Positions 5,472-6,205 of a stretch of 6,205 nt of DNA are shown here, one piece after another. This DNA comes from Acidiferrobacter sp. (GTDB lineage Bacteria > Pseudomonadota > Gammaproteobacteria > Arenicellales > UBA868): positions 1 through 6,205 of the forward strand of contig NZKZ01000160.1 of the NCBI GenBank assembly GCA_002694065.1. The letters are read 5' to 3'. The notes under the pieces were generated by a model. The model did not search any database. It was not told where the DNA came from and saw only the letters and a program-made list of their open reading frames with translations. Every line of letters starts with the position of its first letter. Position 1 is the stretch's first letter. Position numbers and translations under genes: made by a program.

Positions 5472-6205
5472 ATGCAATACACCAAACCTTTTCAAAAAGC
5501 AGAGTACGACCGCCGGATTGCGAAGACCAAACAGAGCATGGCGGATAAGGGGTTTGACCTCATTATCTGTCAGGATCCGGCAAACATGAATTGGCTGACC
5601 GGGTTTGATGGCTGGTCGTTCTACACGCCACAGGCAGTATTGCTGCATCTCGAAGAGGATGCGCCGATCTGGTTCGGCCGGCCCCAGGATGCCAAAGCGG
5701 CACACATTACGACCGATATCCCCCCTGAGAATGTCGCCACTTTCTCGGAAACGCTGATCCATCATCCCACCCAGCATCCTTATGACGACCTCGCGGCACT
5801 CATTGAACAGCGGGGTTGGGGGAGTCAGCGGATCGGTGTCGAGTTGGATGCCCATTACTACACCGCCCGCGCCCATGCCCATCTGGTAAAAGGGCTGCCC
5901 AACGCGACGCTGTCGGATACTGAGCAGTTGGTGAATTGGGAGCGCCTCGTGAAGTCGGAGGCAGAACTGGTTTATATGCGGGAGGCCGGCGAGACGGTCA
6001 GCGCGGTGATGAACCGGGCCATTGCCAAAGTCGCACCCGGTGTGCCCGAGTACGAGATCATTGCGGAGGTCTATCACACGCAGGTGATGGGGGTTGAAGG
6101 CCGCTACGGAAACTATACAAGCCTGTGCCCGCTAATTCAGGTGGGAGAAGGAACCAGCACCCCACACCTCACCTGGTCAGAGCATCCGCTGCCTGATGAG
6201 GGCCT
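5472..6205 (+). CDS. doeA: Ectoine hydrolase (DoeA/EutD), 3' end beyond the window
   Basis: An open frame of 244 codons running off the window edge; the family is about 400 residues, so some 60% is present. It covers the N-terminal creatinase-like domain (about 8-150) and the start of the M24 'pita-bread' domain (from about 160). DoeA hallmarks include N38-M-N-W-L-T-G-F-D-G-W-S-F-Y51, I66-W-F-G-R near residue 68, G122-V-E-L-D, N155-W-E-R-L-V-K-S, and P231-H-L-T-W near the break. The enzyme hydrolyses the ectoine ring to N-acetyl-2,4-diaminobutyrate, the substrate of DoeB encoded just upstream; the two form a hydrolase-deacetylase pair in known systems. The C-terminal catalytic residues are outside the window and unchecked. 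ATG 5472 fits the family N-terminus but has only a weak AGG (5461-5463). The gene order, doeB then doeA, is the reverse of most described loci. Confidence 0.9.
   Translation, partial: MQYTKPFQKAEYDRRIAKTKQSMADKGFDLIICQDPANMNWLTGFDGWSFYTPQAVLLHLEEDAPIWFGRPQDAKAAHITTDIPPENVATFSETLIHHPTQHPYDDLAALIEQRGWGSQRIGVELDAHYYTARAHAHLVKGLPNATLSDTEQLVNWERLVKSEAELVYMREAGETVSAVMNRAIAKVAPGVPEYEIIAEVYHTQVMGVEGRYGNYTSLCPLIQVGEGTSTPHLTWSEHPLPDEG

Noticed and set aside
5454..6077. 207-codon open frame on the minus strand
   Set aside because: It is opposite the well-supported doeA frame and has no domain features of its own.

Overview
The window reads as seven genes on the + strand, closely packed as in an operon. 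They belong to an ectoine/hydroxyectoine-type degradation locus of a Gram-negative bacterium. Moderate-to-high GC, good AGGAGG- and AAAGGA-type ribosome sites, and close matches to proteobacterial DoeA/DoeB/EutA suggest a marine or salt-tolerant proteobacterium. The lineage cannot be fixed from this sequence. There is no rRNA, tRNA, CRISPR array, insertion sequence or convincing terminator.

Layout: (1) 18-389, a small Cupin_3/DUF861-type protein. (2) 390-593, the only sizeable spacer, with a candidate promoter and a strong ribosome site about 120 nt before the likely start of the next gene. (3) 594-1802, a fold-type I PLP enzyme of the Cys/Met (gamma) family with unusual substrate-pocket residues. 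(4) 1821-2618, an EutA-like two-cysteine Asp/Glu racemase/maleate isomerase family protein. (5) 2658-3491 and (6) 3481-4404, two different PhyH-family Fe(II)/2-oxoglutarate oxygenases that overlap by 11 nt. (7) 4440-5432, DoeB/EutE, the N-alpha-acetyl-L-2,4-diaminobutyrate deacetylase. (8) 5472 to the window end, DoeA/EutD, the ectoine hydrolase, cut by the window edge.

Working model. DoeA opens the ectoine (or hydroxyectoine) ring and DoeB removes the acetyl group, giving 2,4-diaminobutyrate or its 3-hydroxy form; this is known family biochemistry. EutA normally travels with EutB (threonine dehydratase-like) and EutC (ornithine cyclodeaminase-like) in the hydroxyectoine branch. Neither is in this window. 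A gamma-family PLP enzyme, two oxygenases and a cupin stand beside EutA instead. I infer a variant pathway in which the PLP enzyme does the elimination chemistry and the oxygenases hydroxylate ectoine, an intermediate or a related solute. This combination is the most interesting part of the window. No transporter or regulator is visible, and EutB/EutC could lie outside the window.
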